DNA from: Stentor coeruleus
Taxonomy: Eukaryota; Ciliophora; Heterotrichea; Heterotrichida; Stentoridae
NCBI GenBank assembly: GCA_001970955.1
Contig: MPUH01000064.1
Coordinates: 61,681 to 125,680, forward strand
Direction of reading: 5' to 3'
DNA: 64,000 nucleotides
Below are positions 51,783 through 61,928 of the stretch, piece by piece (positions within the stretch are counted from its first letter, which is position 1; the number at the start of each line of letters is the position of its first letter). The notes beneath the pieces are model-generated. The model did not search any database. It had not been told where the DNA came from and was given only the letters and a program-made list of their open reading frames with translations. A program made the position numbers and the translations under genes.

Positions 51783-53054
51783 TTTTTATAGTTAAGGTAT
51801 TTTTCTTTAAGAAGTATGGAATGTTTAAGAATTATGCTGTGAAAAATGCTTGGATGGATGCTGGAGGAAGATTAGTTGAGGATGGGTTAAAATTATGGAT
51901 TTGATTGATGGATAATTATGGGTTAAGTTTTAGCAGTAGATTAATTTATATCGGGTATAATTAATTTTTGTTAGTAAGTGAATGCTTTGTGCTAATTGAT
52001 TTTGGTTTTTAAGTGATTGTTTTGTATTCTTTGGTTTTATAAAAATTTACAAGTTTTTATAAATAAATTTTATGATATTTTTCATTGGGATATTTGGAGT
52101 ATCACTTTGATTGTAAAATATTTTTTTTATTTATTAAATTAAATCTCTGTTGATGAAAAAGTTATAATTAAAGAGATGTTTAGGTAGGATTTTGTTTTTA
52201 TCATGGGTATTTTAAAAATGATTTTTTCAATTTATTATGATATTTTTTATGCTTTTGACGCAAATTTCTTTATCTGAAGAAGGTAAGGATATTTTAGCAT
52301 ATGGATGAAGAGATTTATTGAGACTTAACTTTAAATCCATATGATATTTTATGTTATTATGATGAAGATTATGGATTTTTTATAATCTATATCGAATATA
52401 ATAATTCCTCAGACTGGAGTCAGTATCGCAAACTTATTATATCAGAAAGTGATTATATAGAAATTATTAATAATATTATAAACAACTTAGAGTAATATCC
52501 TAATAGAATTACTGTATTTTAAATCATAAATATTAACACTAAATATTTACTGGGGCTATAATTAGAGTTTTTTATTTTAAGATAATCATATAAAACACAT
52601 ATTTTTATTATAGTTTTTGGGGTATTACTTGACCAGAGTCAAATGGAGGATGTGGATATGAAAGCCTAGTATTCTGGTTTAACTCATCGAAATAATTCTA
52701 TGATAAAAAATAAAAAAATCTAAAGCTTTGAATATTAATATAACGAAAAACATTAACAAATTTTAGGGCATGAAATGTGTCATAATTTTAAATGATACTT
52801 ATAGAAAGAATGCTATAAATCTATTAATATCTGCACATATATTATTCTGTTTCAGTATCAAATCATAATATATATTGAATAAAGTATATATCTGTAATAA
52901 ATTTTGTGAATAATGTTGATTCGCTTAAATTCTTTTTAGATAATACTTCAACTTTTACAATAACTTTAACCTCTATATTTACTATTAAACCTCTATATTT
53001 ACTATTAAAATGAGAATATTTAAAAAATAGTTATTGTTTCTATCCTAATATTTA
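51783..53054. other. long AT-rich region, no supported gene
   Basis: 1.27 kb between two minus-strand genes. Near CDC14 the plus strand is G-rich (51800-51950). At 52301-52495 (+), a frame starting MDEEIY has one TGA at codon 7 and is otherwise open for 57 codons (DWSQYRKLIISESD). It is too short and unsupported to call. A 20-nt tandem repeat lies at 52968-53007. Confidence 0.45.
52968..53007 (+). repeat. 20-nt perfect tandem repeat, two copies
   Basis: The unit aacctctatatttactatta occurs twice back to back, about 50 nt after the stop of the minus-strand gene at 53055. There is no gene inside it. Confidence 0.9.
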
Positions 53055-53825
53055 TTATTTAGTTCTTACAGAGTCTACTAATTCTTTTTCTAGATCTTGA
53101 ACTTTTTGTTTTGAAATATTTTCCATCATTTTTTTCTTTTCATAGTAGTCTTCAAGTTCTTTTTTCTTTAGCTCAAGGTATTTCTTGCGCTTTTCTTCAT
53201 CTTTTCTCTTTTTTTGAGCTTCTTCTTCAAAATAAATTTTCAACTGCTCATTGCGTAATTTGAGTTCTTCTTTATATTTTTCAAGTTTACCTTTTTGTTT
53301 TTGCACATGCTTTAGTCTTGCTGCTTCTAATGATTGAAACTCTCTCTTATGTCGAATTTCAGACTCTTTCATTTCTTGGATTTTTTCTATTTCTTTACGT
53401 ATTTTTTCTTCTCTATAGGTTTCGATTTTTTCTATAAGTTTTAGTTTTTGTGCATTAGGTAATGATACAGTCCTTTGTTGTGTTGGAACACTTAATTTAT
53501 TCTCGCGTCCACGAAATCTGATTGTAAAATCCTTAGGTTCACTCTTAGGAAGTTGCGGCATTATATCAGATATATCAATATTCCTCGTATATGCTTGCAC
53601 CGAAAAATTTTCCTTAGTAGGCTGGGCAACTGAAGGCATTTCAGATGCATCTGAAAAATGTTTACACGGTAATCTTAAAGTACATATAATGCATCTTCCA
53701 ACTGAAGGTAAAGTTGATTTAAGTTCATTAACCTTATAACTAAACTCTTTTACTCGCAGATCTTCAAGTGCTGCTTGTAATAGTCTTCCTTTTTCCTGTA
53801 AAGCTCTTTCTAAATCCTCCTCCAT
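53055..53825 (-). CDS. uncharacterised charged-helix protein, 256 aa
   Basis: Starts MEEDLERALQEKGRLLQAAL and ends in TAA. Residues 40-60 contain a Cys/His cluster (GRCIICTLRLPCKHFSD) that could bind one zinc ion. The middle is disordered. From about 135 to the end it is a continuous, highly charged E/K/R helix (RKEIEKIQEMKESEIRHKRE), more like a single alpha-helix or coiled coil than a globular fold. The family is not recognised. It is divergent from VPS35, with 310 nt between starts. Confidence 0.7.
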   Translation of the reverse strand: MEEDLERALQEKGRLLQAALEDLRVKEFSYKVNELKSTLPSVGRCIICTLRLPCKHFSDASEMPSVAQPTKENFSVQAYTRNIDISDIMPQLPKSEPKDFTIRFRGRENKLSVPTQQRTVSLPNAQKLKLIEKIETYREEKIRKEIEKIQEMKESEIRHKREFQSLEAARLKHVQKQKGKLEKYKEELKLRNEQLKIYFEEEAQKKRKDEEKRKKYLELKKKELEDYYEKKKMMENISKQKVQDLEKELVDSVRTK

Positions 53826-54135
53826 TATAACTGTTCAAATATATCCTATTATACATGTTTTCCCATTATTCTTTACAATTCCTATAAAAAACTTCCAAAT
53901 TTTTCAAATACCCCAATGCTCTAAAGCTATATTTTTCGAGTCATACATATCCAGAACTTTTTCCAAACTATATCAATTCTTCTCCAATCCTAATCAAAAA
54001 CTTATCCAAATCCTCAACCCCTTTATCTTAAATCCTTTTAATAATTTTTATCCTAATCATCTAATATCCTGATTTTTCTTATCATATTTTCTAAAAGCTA
54101 AGTAAAACTAAATCCCTACCATATTTAGTGAAATA
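53826..54135. other. divergent intergenic region before VPS35
   Basis: 310 nt. The part before VPS35 is T/C-rich with few G on the plus strand (53960-54060). No RNA gene or open frame. Confidence 0.5.
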
Positions 54136-56442
54136 ATGGAGGAAGACCAGGACAAAATATTAGAAGAAGCTACCTCAGTTGTAAAAAACGAGTCATTTCA
54201 TATGCAGCGAGCCTTAGATGCTTCTGATATGAGAGAAGCTCTAAAAAACGCTTCAAGCATGATAAGCGAAATGAAGACTTCTTCAATGTCCCCAAAGACA
54301 TACTATCAACTTTATATGACTGTATTTGACCAACTATCCCGTTTAGAAAACTATTTTTTAGAAGAATATCGTCGAGGACGTAAAATTGCCGACCTCTATG
54401 AAAAAGTTCAACACGCTAATGCTATCCTCCCACGTCTATACCTTTTAGTGGCTGTCGGTTCAGTATATATTCAGACTCGCGAACTTCCAGCTAAAGCTAT
54501 TCTAAAAGACCTTATTGAAATGGTCAAAGGTGTTCAACATCCAATGAGAGGACTTTTCCTTAGATACTATCTTAATAAAGTCTGTAAAGATAAACTCCCT
54601 GATAAAGGATCAGAATATGATACAGATGGTGAAGGAACTAATGATGCTATAGACTTTCTTTTAACAAACTTATCTGAAATGAATCGATTATGGGTAAGAA
54701 TGCAACATACAGGTACTGTAAAAGATAAAGCAAAAAGGGAGAAAGAAAGAAATGATCTTAGGGTTACTGTTGGGGAAAATATTGTAAGGTTATCATCTTT
54801 GCAAGGACTTAATTTAGAATTATATGTCAGTACTGTACTTCCTAAGGTGTTAGAAATTATTACTTCTAGTAAAGATGCGATTTCACAACAGTATTTGATT
54901 GATTGTATTATACAAGCTTTCCCTGATGCTTATCATTTACATACATTAGAACCTTTTCTTGAGAGTTTACCACAATTGCAACCAACTGTTGATGTAAAGT
55001 CTATATTGGTTAATTTATTGACAAGACTTGCTGATTATGCAGGTGAAGGGGATTTGGATGTTGTTAAGAGTATTGATATTTTTGGGTTGATTAAAAATGC
55101 TGTTGATAAGATTATTACAGAACAAGCTGGGGGTAGTGAGACTAAAGCTTTGTTACAGTTGCAAGTTGCGTTTATTAGATTGTCTTTGAAATGTTATCCA
55201 TTAGATACGCAGTATGTTAATGAGATATTGAATTCAAGTGTGACTATTGTGGATAAAGCAAATTCTTCGGGGAATTTGGATGCTGAATCTTTGAAGCATA
55301 TTGTTAAGTTACTTTCTTATCCACTTGAGACAATGTCTTTGGCTATTTTGACGATGAATAACTACCCTAAGCTCATGGGATATTTACAATTTTCTTCGAG
55401 GAAACAGGTTGCTTTTAAGATTGTGGAAGCTGTTGTTAGTAGCAAGAAGACTTTGGACTCGGTAGATACTGTTGAACAATTGTTACATTTCATCACACCT
55501 TTACTTACAGATTGCAGCGACTCTGAGCCCAGTGAGGCCTACGAATTTGAAGACGAGCAGCAAAACGTGTCAAAACTCGTGCACTTAGTCATAGCGAACT
55601 CCCCCGAAGCTTTTCTTAGCATTTTCCACAAATTTTATTCCACTTTCTCCAAAGGTGGTTCAAACAGAATCAAATACACTTACCCATCTTTACTTTTCGC
55701 CTATCTCAAATTCCTAAAACTTCTCGACATCCAAAGTATCGAAATGGATTTATTAGAAACCTTGCATATAATCCATGATATTCTTGTTAAAATGGCTGAA
55801 ATAAATCCTGACACAGCAATAAAACTAGGTCTAGAATGTGTATTATGTATAAACTCCTTCCAAACAAACTCAAATTATGGCCAAGCAGCAGCTGAATTCA
55901 TAAAACAAGTTATAAGTTTATATCAAGAAGAACTAGCTGACACTTATTCCAAATTTGCCACAGTAAATTTACTTTGTTGTGCAGCTTCAAAAGTTCATTG
56001 TATTGATTCAAATACTTATGAAGAAATATTACAGATAATATTACAATTTGCATCAAGACAATTGAAAAAAAGTGATCAATGTTTTAGTATTACTTTATGT
56101 ACACATTTGTTTTTTAATGAAAATGTACATGATGGAGATAAAGTTGCTCAGTGTTTGAGTAAAGCTGCAGGGATTGCGAGGATATGTTCGAAGAATCCTA
56201 GGAATATTGGGCTTTTTGTTGTTTTACTTAATAAGTTTGTGTATTTCTATACGCATGCGCGTGGGTCGGTAGATGCGGATTTGATTAACGGGATTATAGA
56301 GTTTATTAATCAACAGTTGAATGGGGAGTTTGAACAGGATATCAAGGTTCAGATTAATGAAGCGAGGGTTTATATGAAAAACACCTTACGCTATATTAAG
56401 TCACGTCAGACTGAAGGCCAACTTAGAGAAATTACAGCTTAA
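54136..56442 (+). CDS. VPS35: retromer subunit VPS35
   Basis: A single-exon protein of 768 residues, the family's normal length. VPS35 is the alpha-solenoid backbone of retromer, which carries cargo from endosomes to the Golgi or plasma membrane. The N-terminus is strongly conserved: FHMQRALDASDMREALKNAS, SPKTYYQLYM, and the PRLYLL motif at 99-104 that contacts VPS26. GVQHPMRGLFLRYYLN follows. The rest is HEAT-like helical repeats up to a basic end (NTLRYIKSRQTEGQL). No catalytic residues are expected. Confidence 0.96.
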   Translation: MEEDQDKILEEATSVVKNESFHMQRALDASDMREALKNASSMISEMKTSSMSPKTYYQLYMTVFDQLSRLENYFLEEYRRGRKIADLYEKVQHANAILPRLYLLVAVGSVYIQTRELPAKAILKDLIEMVKGVQHPMRGLFLRYYLNKVCKDKLPDKGSEYDTDGEGTNDAIDFLLTNLSEMNRLWVRMQHTGTVKDKAKREKERNDLRVTVGENIVRLSSLQGLNLELYVSTVLPKVLEIITSSKDAISQQYLIDCIIQAFPDAYHLHTLEPFLESLPQLQPTVDVKSILVNLLTRLADYAGEGDLDVVKSIDIFGLIKNAVDKIITEQAGGSETKALLQLQVAFIRLSLKCYPLDTQYVNEILNSSVTIVDKANSSGNLDAESLKHIVKLLSYPLETMSLAILTMNNYPKLMGYLQFSSRKQVAFKIVEAVVSSKKTLDSVDTVEQLLHFITPLLTDCSDSEPSEAYEFEDEQQNVSKLVHLVIANSPEAFLSIFHKFYSTFSKGGSNRIKYTYPSLLFAYLKFLKLLDIQSIEMDLLETLHIIHDILVKMAEINPDTAIKLGLECVLCINSFQTNSNYGQAAAEFIKQVISLYQEELADTYSKFATVNLLCCAASKVHCIDSNTYEEILQIILQFASRQLKKSDQCFSITLCTHLFFNENVHDGDKVAQCLSKAAGIARICSKNPRNIGLFVVLLNKFVYFYTHARGSVDADLINGIIEFINQQLNGEFEQDIKVQINEARVYMKNTLRYIKSRQTEGQLREITA

Positions 56443-56829
56443 ATAGTTGTTAGTAAGAGAGATATGGAAATTTAATATGAGCTTTGTGGGATAGCTAGTT
56501 TTTAAAGCTCATTATGTTTTATATATGCACACGGTCAAAAAACCTTTATTCGCAAAAATTTTCTAATGCATCTCTTTACCTAAAATATTTTTTTATTCAG
56601 CACCCTCTTCTTATCACAATTTCTTCCTCCCCAGATTCAGAACTCCCCTTAACCTTCCCATAATTCTACTTAAAAAAAACTAATCCTAGGACTTATCTTA
56701 AACTCTACTCATAATCCTTTCTAAAACTTGCCAAACTTCAAAACAATCCGCCTAAGTTCCAAACCCAAAAAACCAACTACGACCTTCAACTGAGCCAAAA
56801 CCAGATACTTGAATGGCTGTAAATAATAA
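56443..56829. other. spacer between VPS35 and RPS5
   Basis: 387 nt. From 56570 the plus strand is A/C-rich and nearly G-free, as before other genes. An ATG at 56813 lies out of frame 17 nt before the RPS5 start. Confidence 0.5.
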
Positions 56830-57468
56830 ATGGCTAGTGGTTGGGAAGAAGATAAAGCTGCAGTTGTTGAAGCCACAGAAGAGAAAAAAGAAGTAGAAGT
56901 TAAGTTGTTCGGGAAATGGGATTACAGCTCATTGGAAGTCCGTGACTCGACTCTAACTGACTACATTAGCATTTCTCAGAAAAAAGTACGTACCTTTGTC
57001 CCACACACAGCAGGAAGGTGGCAGAAAAAACGCTTCCGTAAAGCCCTTTGTCCTATTATAGAAAGATTAGTTGATTCTTTGATGATGCATGGTAGGAATA
57101 CAGGGAAAAAAATGATGGCTGTCAGGATTGTCAAACAAGCCTTAGAAATTATTCATTTACTTACAGGGGAAAACCCAATTCAAGTTGTGATTAATGCTGT
57201 TAGCAATTCTGGCCCTCGTGAAGATTCAACTAGAATTGGTACTGGAGGTGTTGCTAGAAGACAAGCTGTTGATGTTGCCCCATTGAGAAGGGTTAATATG
57301 GGAGTTTATCTTATTTGCTGTGGAGCTAGATCTGCTGCTTTTAGGAACATTAAGACTATTTCTGAGTGCTTGGCAGATGAGATTATTAATGCTTCGAAAG
57401 GATCTGCTAACAGCTATGCTATCAAGAAAAAAGATGAAATTGAAAGGATAGCTAAAGGTAACAGATAA
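56830..57468 (+). CDS. RPS5: 40S ribosomal protein S5 (uS7)
   Basis: 212 residues, matching eukaryotic RPS5. uS7 binds the 3' domain of 18S rRNA near the E site. The signature region is complete: [60 protein letters not shown], then [20 protein letters not shown]. It ends with [18 protein letters not shown], the usual C-terminus. The N-terminal 30 residues are an acidic eukaryote-type extension. No intron is present. Confidence 0.97.
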   Translation: MASGWEEDKAAVVEATEEKKEVEVKLFGKWDYSSLEVRDSTLTDYISISQKKVRTFVPHTAGRWQKKRFRKALCPIIERLVDSLMMHGRNTGKKMMAVRIVKQALEIIHLLTGENPIQVVINAVSNSGPREDSTRIGTGGVARRQAVDVAPLRRVNMGVYLICCGARSAAFRNIKTISECLADEIINASKGSANSYAIKKKDEIERIAKGNR

Positions 57469-58739
57469 AGAATTAGATTATAAGTTATTAGGTTTATATA
57501 TGAAAAAAAAAAATTTTTATGTGATTATTCGTGTTATGTAATATTATGTTGAATGGATTAGAGGATTAGAAAGGAAGTGTGTAATGTATTATGCTATTAG
57601 GATAGATAGAAAATATTTAATGATTGTTAGGATTTTATTAGAGAGAAAATATTTTTACTGTTGTAAAGTGATGAACATAGTAGAAATTTTAATTACTGAA
57701 TGTAAAGGATTAGTAATTTTTTGTTTTAATATAAAATCTGGTCGATTTAGATATTGAAGTGTGGTCATAGGAAAATTTTATCAAGTTAAAATGATTTATA
57801 TATATATAGTTTGTATGGAAAAAATATAAGGTTTTGAGAATCAAATGGGCTATACATGGAAAAGCTTTTAAGTAGATCATTTCAAAATACACGAATTTCT
57901 ATATTTATTTTTAATCAAATTGCAAACTTTTCATATAATCTACTTCAGAGTACATTTTCACACCTTCTGTTTAACACTCTCACATTAATCAAAGTTTTTA
58001 TAATAAGTAAAACCCTTATCACGCTCCGAACGAAACAATGAGTCTTTTATATTTTCAGTGCCAAAAGTTTCATATAATTCCCAAGCTTTCAAAATATATT
58101 CAAATCTTAAAAAAAAGATTAAAATATTGAAGTATGTTGATTTTGTTCTGTAAACTAGACAAAGTAGTTTTACTCGCATATTACTAAAATTGTAGAAACC
58201 AATGATATTGAGTTAGTGCAATTATAGTCCAACACTTTTTACTTTAATAGCATCCTAAAAGTCAGATAATTTTTACCTTTTATGTATTCAAGGCAAAAAT
58301 GGGAGAAATTCACAGATAGCATAATCTAAACCATCATCCAAGATTTTTTTAATGTAATATTAATAGTATGAGTCACTTCTCTAACAAAAAGTGCACTTAT
58401 AGACCCATTAAAACAATTAATATTTAAAACCACCACCTATCTCCTCTCTCTTAATAACCCAATTTTTACCAAAAATCAACAACAACCCAAAATTCTACAA
58501 CCTAAAATAAACCAACTGGGCCCTAAAACCCATTTACAAATTTTTATCATTTTCCCTAAAAATCTTCTCTTCTCAACCCAAAACCCTTTTTTCCATCAAA
58601 AAAAATCCACAATTTCATCACCCAACCTCCAAATATCCCTCCCCTACTCCAAAACCCAAAACTTTTTTTCAATCCTCTGCCTTAAATCCTTATCTTTTGT
58701 CCTCACAATTGTTGATTTCTAAGTGAAATTATCTAACTA
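57469..58739. other. long intergenic region between convergent ribosomal protein genes
   Basis: 1.27 kb. The first part, after RPS5, has a G/T-rich plus strand. From about 58430 to 58739, after RPL26 (minus strand), the plus strand is C-rich with hardly any G, so the sense strand is G-rich there too. A minus frame at 57985-58179 (KAWELYETFGTENIKDSLFR) looks somewhat protein-like but has no homology I recognise and stops soon. No RNA gene was seen. Confidence 0.45.
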
Positions 58740-59183
58740 TTAGTCAACTCCAGCAATATCCTTCTTTGCCCACTTGCCTTTATCTTTTCTATTCTGAGCT
58801 TTTCTTTCAATCAAATTCTTCCTGTCTTCAGTCATTTTAAGTTTAGTGATAAACACATTACTTGGGTGGACTGGGACTGGTACAGTTTGTCCATTGCTTT
58901 TTTCTTTTGTATACCTTTCAATATGAATGCAGAATCTCCTTCTGTAAACTGCGATAACTTTTCCAGCATGAGTTTTATTTTGCCCTCTTACAACAACCAC
59001 TTCATCACCTCTTCTTATTGGCATAGCTCGTACAGAATGCTTATCTTTAAGTTCTTTGCTCNTATCTTTAAGTTCTTTGCTCAAATGCGAACTCATAAGC
59101 TTTCTACGAACACTAGATGGGGCGGTAAAATAAGCTTTTCTGGCTTTTCTTCTTGAGCTGCTCACAGACTTATTCTGCTTCAT
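58740..59183 (-). CDS. RPL26: 60S ribosomal protein L26 (uL24), with a 7-codon assembly insertion
   Basis: uL24 sits near the exit tunnel of the large subunit and helps start assembly. The sequence starts [20 protein letters not shown] and carries [20 protein letters not shown], the KOW core [20 protein letters not shown] and [20 protein letters not shown]. As written it has 147 codons, but the stretch SKELKD is repeated around an N (59042-59082). In the family a single copy is followed by K-x-x-VR, so the true protein is about 140 residues. No intron is needed. Its ATG is only 7 nt from the first ATG of the divergent Rab gene. Confidence 0.95.
   Translation of the reverse strand: MKQNKSVSSSRRKARKAYFTAPSSVRRKLMSSHLSKELKDXSKELKDKHSVRAMPIRRGDEVVVVRGQNKTHAGKVIAVYRRRFCIHIERYTKEKSNGQTVPVPVHPSNVFITKLKMTEDRKNLIERKAQNRKDKGKWAKKDIAGVD
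59042..59082 (+). repeat. 20-nt duplication around an N inside RPL26
   Basis: tatctttaagttctttgctc occurs at 59042-59061 and again at 59063-59082, with N at 59062. It adds 21 nt to a conserved ribosomal protein gene, so it is almost certainly an uncollapsed contig overlap. Confidence 0.93.
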
Positions 59184-59214
59184 TCAAAATATGGCAAAGA
59201 CAATAGGTATAAAT

Positions 59215-59823
59215 ATGGAGCAAGAATATGATTACATGTTCAAGGTACTTCTTATTGGAGATAGTGCTGTAGGAAAAACTTCAGTACTTTTGAGGTATGT
59301 TGATGATACTTTCAATCCTGAATTTCAAACAACAATCGGTGTTGACTTTAAGATATCAACTTTTCAACTGAATGGGAAAATTATAAAACTACAGCTTTGG
59401 GATACTGCAGGACAAGATCGGTTTAAAAATATTGTTGCTTCGTATTATAGAGGGGCTCATGGACTTATTTTAACTTTTGATATAACAAACGTTACAAGTT
59501 TTCAGAATATTACAAGATGGTATGATGAGGCTCAGAATTATTTGCAAAAAACTGTACCAAAATTGTTGATTGGTAATAAAGCTGACTTAAGTTCACAAAG
59601 AGCAGTTAAGGCTGAAGATGCTAATGAATTAGCTAATCGATTAGGGGTTCAGTATATAGAAACATCAGCTAAAAATTCTCAGAACGTAAAATTAGCATTT
59701 GAAACCCTATCAAGAAGTATATTGAATAATTCTACACCAGGGACAAATGTGGGGACAACTGGGCCAAAGGGTACTAAAGTGAACCAGACTAAACCTGTGC
59801 AAACTGGATGTTGTAGGGGATAA
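59215..59823 (+). CDS. Rab1-type small GTPase
   Basis: Starting at MEQEYDYMFKVLLIGD gives 202 residues, the usual Rab1 layout (family MNPEYDYLFKLLLIGD). An upstream in-frame ATG at 59191 would add 8 residues and lies 7 nt from the RPL26 start. G motifs are complete: GDSAVGKT (P-loop), TTIGVDFKI (switch I), WDTAGQDRF (switch II), NKAD and ETSAKN. The C-terminus GCCRG gives a CCXX prenylation site. Rab1/Rab8/Rab18 share these motifs. Rab1 is my preferred call; ER-Golgi traffic is inferred. Confidence 0.9.
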   Translation: MEQEYDYMFKVLLIGDSAVGKTSVLLRYVDDTFNPEFQTTIGVDFKISTFQLNGKIIKLQLWDTAGQDRFKNIVASYYRGAHGLILTFDITNVTSFQNITRWYDEAQNYLQKTVPKLLIGNKADLSSQRAVKAEDANELANRLGVQYIETSAKNSQNVKLAFETLSRSILNNSTPGTNVGTTGPKGTKVNQTKPVQTGCCRG

Positions 59824-60249
59824 TAATATTAAAGTTCTCTTCAATAGCAAGTTAGATAATTACTTTTGCTTATTGATGTTATTTTTAAGATTAATAGATT
59901 ATATAAATTTTATTGTTGGGTGTTAGAAAATTTTAGGCTTTGGATTTAATAGTTTATGTAATTTTTTGTTGTTGTAGGATTTATGTTTTTTTTTGAGTTT
60001 GTAAATGAGAGTTTGCTTTTGGATTTTTGGGATTTTGTGAATAGAAAGGATTAGGTTTGTAGGTTTAATGATGGAAAAGATTTTGGGATAAATATAGTGT
60101 ATGTGTATTTTAGGATTTTATAGTCTTTTGAATATGATAAGAGTTTTTGGTTAGATGATTTATTGGGTTAGTAGGATTATTAACTTAAAAAAATATTATA
60201 TGTGGAGGATGTTTTAAGTATTTATCATGAGAGCTAAAATATTTCTAAA
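59824..60249. other. G/T-rich spacer
   Basis: 426 nt with a strongly T/G-rich, C-poor plus strand (59900-60180), the usual 3' flank of a plus-strand gene here. No gene was seen. Confidence 0.5.
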
Positions 60250-61785
60250 ATGGCAGAAGAACTAGTCCCAAATGACTTCTTAGTCTCTCCAGAACTCTTT
60301 GAAGAATACTTTTTCAGGCAAGATTCCCATGCTAATATCCAACAACTAGCTAACGAAGGTAAACTAGGGACATTGAAAAACAGATTTATTTCATGGAGAA
60401 TCTTTCTTGGAATTCTACCTTATCCAGGTCCTTTAGACGTATGGATCAATCATCTAACTGAACTGCGTGAGAAATACCAAAAAATGATCGATGAGCAGCG
60501 GGTAATTTCAACATAGAAAGTGAAAATAGACCATCTCGACCCTCTGATTTTTAATCCTCTCTCTCAAGTCTCAGACGTACTTTTTATCTAGAACCCCTGG
60601 AACAATTTTCACGAAGACAACGAACTAAAGCAGAAAATCCGTCTAGACGTAGAAAGAACCTTTCAAGAACGTCCATTGTTTCTCTTAAATGAAGTACAAG
60701 AAATGATGGTAAGTATTCTTTTCACTTGGGCTAAAGGAAATCCAGAAATTTCTTATAAACAAGGAATGAACGAGTTATTAGGCATTCTTATGTTTGTTGG
60801 ATATGCAGAAATACCAGAAAACTTATCAAGAATAAGCAAAAAGGCTTCTGAGGTCCTTAATGTGTTGAATTCTCGAGAGTATTTAGAAGCAGATATTTAT
60901 TGGTGTTTTGCTAGACTTATGGACCTTGGTATAAGTGAGCTATTTAACCCAGTGGTTACACATCAGAGCATGCAAAGGAAAAAACCTGACCTTTTTACTT
61001 GGAATGCAGAAAAAATGCATAATGACTTAGTAAATCAAGACAAAAGTCAAGAACAAAATGTATCTTCAATATTAAGAAGGTGTCATAAAGTTCATCATCA
61101 ACTTTTACAGAGTATTGACAGAGAACTTTTCAATCATCTTGAAGCAAAAAAAACTGAACCACAAATGTACTTGCAAAGGTGGCTTAGATGTATGCTTAGT
61201 AGAGAATTTAATTTAGCAGATACACTTGAACTATGGGATGCTATATTTGCTAATTATTATGCCGAATCAGAAAAAGAATTAAGTTTTTTAGACTTTTTAT
61301 GTATTGCGATGATAGTGTTTGTTAGAGAGTTTTGTAAGAGATATTTAGTATTACAGTCTGATCAATCTGGAATATTAAGGAGACTTCTTAAATATCCTCC
61401 TGTAGAAGATGTGAATATTCTTGTTGGTATGGCTTTGAAGTATAAAACAAAAAATATTACCCCTGTTAAGATTGTTACTAAACAAGAGGTTAGTAATTTA
61501 TCTAGTTCTCCTTTGTTTGGGCAGAAAAAAAATCTAGGTGCTGATAAAACCCCACCACGTATGTTTGGAACAAGCCAAGGGTCTAGTGGATGGAATAATA
61601 ATTTAGCTGGGAGTATTGATGAAGCTATTAGTGTTATTAGGGATATTGCAAATGAGTAAGATTTATTTAGAAAAGTGTATAATGAGAATAAGGTTAATAG
61701 AGCTATGGAGGTTATTAATAGAATCAAAAGCTTTATTGAAAAAGATGTATCGCCTAAGACTGTGGATCCTTTAAGTCGAAAGTAG
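60250..61785 (+). CDS. TBC-domain RabGAP, TBC1D5-like, three introns
   Basis: Four exons join when 60502-60516, 60577-60591 and 61656-61670 are removed, giving 496 residues. The first junctions restore EQRKVKIDHLDPLIFNPLSQ, then SDNPWNNFHEDNELKQKIRL and DVERTFQERPLF, close in pattern to TBC1D5 (NNPLSQ, SPWNKFFQD, DVKRTFPE). The TBC domain follows: KQGMNELLGILMFV, DIYWCFARLM, then RWLRCMLSREFNL and LWDAIFANYY. The arginine finger lies in RLDVERTF (equivalent to IxxDxxRT). The last intron adds KVYNENKVNRAMEVINRIKS to the tail. TBC1D5 inactivates Rab7 at retromer sites; VPS35 is encoded 4 kb upstream. Confidence 0.9.
60502..60516 (+). other. 15-nt intron 1 of TBC gene
   Basis: gtaatttcaacatag, phase 0. 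The terminal TAG stops translation if retained. Removal opens the frame into KVKIDHLDPLIFNPLSQ. Confidence 0.92.
60577..60591 (+). other. 15-nt intron 2 of TBC gene
   Basis: gtactttttatctag, phase 0, with an in-frame TAG at its end. It joins QVSD to NPWNNFHED. It is the only one of the nine with GTAC rather than GTAA at the 5' end. Confidence 0.92.
61656..61670 (+). other. 15-nt intron 3 of TBC gene
   Basis: gtaagatttatttag, splitting a Glu codon after two bases. Retention gives GAG TAA, an immediate stop. Splicing adds 38 residues to the C-terminus. Confidence 0.85.
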
Positions 61786-61928
61786 TTAAGAATGGATTGT
61801 TTAAAGAATAGGATTTTTATATTGGATAAGGATGTATTAAGTTTTTATAAAATTGTGTTATAATATTTCACTTGAAGATTATAAGAAAAATTGCAAACAC
61901 TATATAAAATGATTCCTAAACTAAATAA

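Noticed and set aside
52283-52495. Small two-exon gene with intron gtaaggatattttag and frame MDEEIY
   Set aside because: The candidate intron has T, not A, at -6; the exon has a TGA at codon 7; no homology or upstream exon is convincing.
57985-58179. Minus frame containing KAWELYETFGTENIKDSLFR
   Set aside because: Looks somewhat protein-like, but short, with stops on both sides, no placeable intron and no family.
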